The position numbers and the translations under genes were made by a program. From JAJFUI01 sp963754135 (GTDB lineage Bacteria > Planctomycetota > Planctomycetia > Pirellulales > Thermoguttaceae), in assembly GCA_963754135.1 (NCBI GenBank), contig CAVWEY010000003.1:1798001-1862000 (forward strand): DNA of 64,000 bases, read 5' to 3'. The notes under the pieces were generated by a model. That model made no database searches, was not told the origin of the DNA, and worked only from the letters and a program-made list of their open reading frames with translations. Shown piece by piece: positions 63,701-64,000 of this stretch; within the stretch, counting starts at the first letter, position 1; each line of letters begins with the position of its first letter.

Positions 63701-64000
63701 GGGCATCGAGAGTCATCTGCCGCGGGTTGTCACGTGCGCGCCGGGCGGCAAGACGGTCCAAGCGACCTGCAAGCTGGCGGCGGGCCAAGGCCCGTTGAGC
63801 GCTCTTCGCTGCCGCGTGATTTCTCCCTGGCTCAAGGTGCAGAAGAATTGCACCGTCCGCCCGCAACTCTCCGAGTTGCCCGCCGGCCGGTCAGCCGGCC
63901 TGGAGGCGTTGCTCTTCGTCCCGGCGGATCCTCCCCGCACGCTGCTGCCGTTTCTGGTGGAGCTGCGCGGCGAGAGCCGCTGGGGCGCGTTCCGCGTCGC
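60715..64000 (+). pseudogene. Very large secreted protein with a carbohydrate-binding-like domain, one frameshift, 3' end outside the window
   Basis: The start at 60715 follows GGAGATTCTC. After a signal peptide (SVLTGIWAVLAGAGPASLVF) comes a beta-rich part, a CBM4/9-like domain (LNLVPNPGFEEGTKGWQLAA to IWLDDFFVTEF), then a region with YPWLAVSGPAA interrupted by a GTAGGACG repeat in frame (61766-61824). Near 62013 a single-base change moves to a second frame (ASAIERYYRLFPESFVKRPA, DAIYYTPVAEMLKKLVYGPA), which stays open to the window end. The second half resembles a large catalytic domain, but I do not recognise a glycoside hydrolase family. At least 1,090 residues. Confidence 0.75.
61766..61824. 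repeat. GTAGGACG-type palindromic element inside the large secreted protein gene
   Basis: GTAGGACGGACTTCCCAGTC and the inverse ending CCGTCCTAC are read as RRTDFPVR...DGLGNPSY, the same frame and orientation as at 22381. It is 59 bp long. Confidence 0.92.

Noticed and set aside
61983..63866. 627-codon minus-strand open frame
   Set aside because: It is antisense to the second half of the large secreted protein, whose plus frame continues to the window end with natural protein-like composition.

Overview
The window looks like a chromosomal segment of a planctomycete, most probably of the Pirellulales type. The evidence is two DUF1559 prepilin-like proteins, PEP-CTERM and dockerin proteins, an ECF sigma factor paired with a FecR/LamG membrane protein, signal-peptide-bearing Gfo/Idh/MocA oxidoreductases, high GC, and intergenic and intragenic palindromic repeats of the kind common in that phylum. 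Many genes are interrupted by exactly one base relative to their families, usually one surplus G or C in a GC-rich run. I read most of these as consensus or assembly errors in a draft or metagenome-derived sequence and not as real decay; each is noted in its entry.

Layout. 0-16 kb is mostly core: ptsI 3' end, a DUF2344 gene, RNase E/G, ribosomal protein L21, SixA-like phosphatase, RNase HII-like protein, a histidine kinase, an FprA flavoprotein, gatA, gatB, a HicBA toxin-antitoxin pair, an S-adenosylmethionine hydrolase family protein, a lipoprotein, a secreted metallopeptidase, cdsA and plsC. 16-23.7 kb is an exopolysaccharide locus: glycosyltransferase, flippase, polysaccharide deacetylase, CelD/FemAB-like acyltransferase and a Wzz/GumC-like chain-length protein. 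23.7-27.8 kb is a rearrangement zone: a hairpin array, an IS4-like element with perfect ends, a truncated gene, a MoxR-like ATPase whose 3' end is lost, a degenerate group II intron and a truncated secreted glycosidase-like gene. 27.8-35.2 kb encodes surface proteins (DUF1559, PEP-CTERM, dockerin) and an ECF sigma/FecR-LamG pair; one 141-bp leader is repeated upstream of the sigma gene and of a PEP-CTERM gene. 35.5-36.8 kb is an IS3-family element. 37-42.6 kb holds two multi-spanning membrane proteins with different cores but nearly identical 5' and 3' ends. 43-46 kb holds another glycosyltransferase-like membrane protein and an IS630-like remnant. 46-50.8 kb is an integrase-bearing island next to tRNA-Ser(UGA). 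50.9-57.9 kb is a minus-strand catabolic operon: TPP enzyme, split transketolase, CoA-acylating aldehyde dehydrogenase, RpiB-like isomerase and MFS transporter. Divergent from it are two Gfo/Idh/MocA oxidoreductases and a very large secreted protein that runs off the end.

The most striking property is a set of palindromic elements that sit not only between genes but inside conserved coding sequences (gatA, gatB, RNase HII-like, DUF2344, flippase, chain-length protein, the large secreted protein), usually keeping the frame. One family appears in the same orientation and the same reading frame in two unrelated proteins. The second striking property is the pair of membrane proteins at 37-42.6 kb, which look like a swapped core between shared ends.
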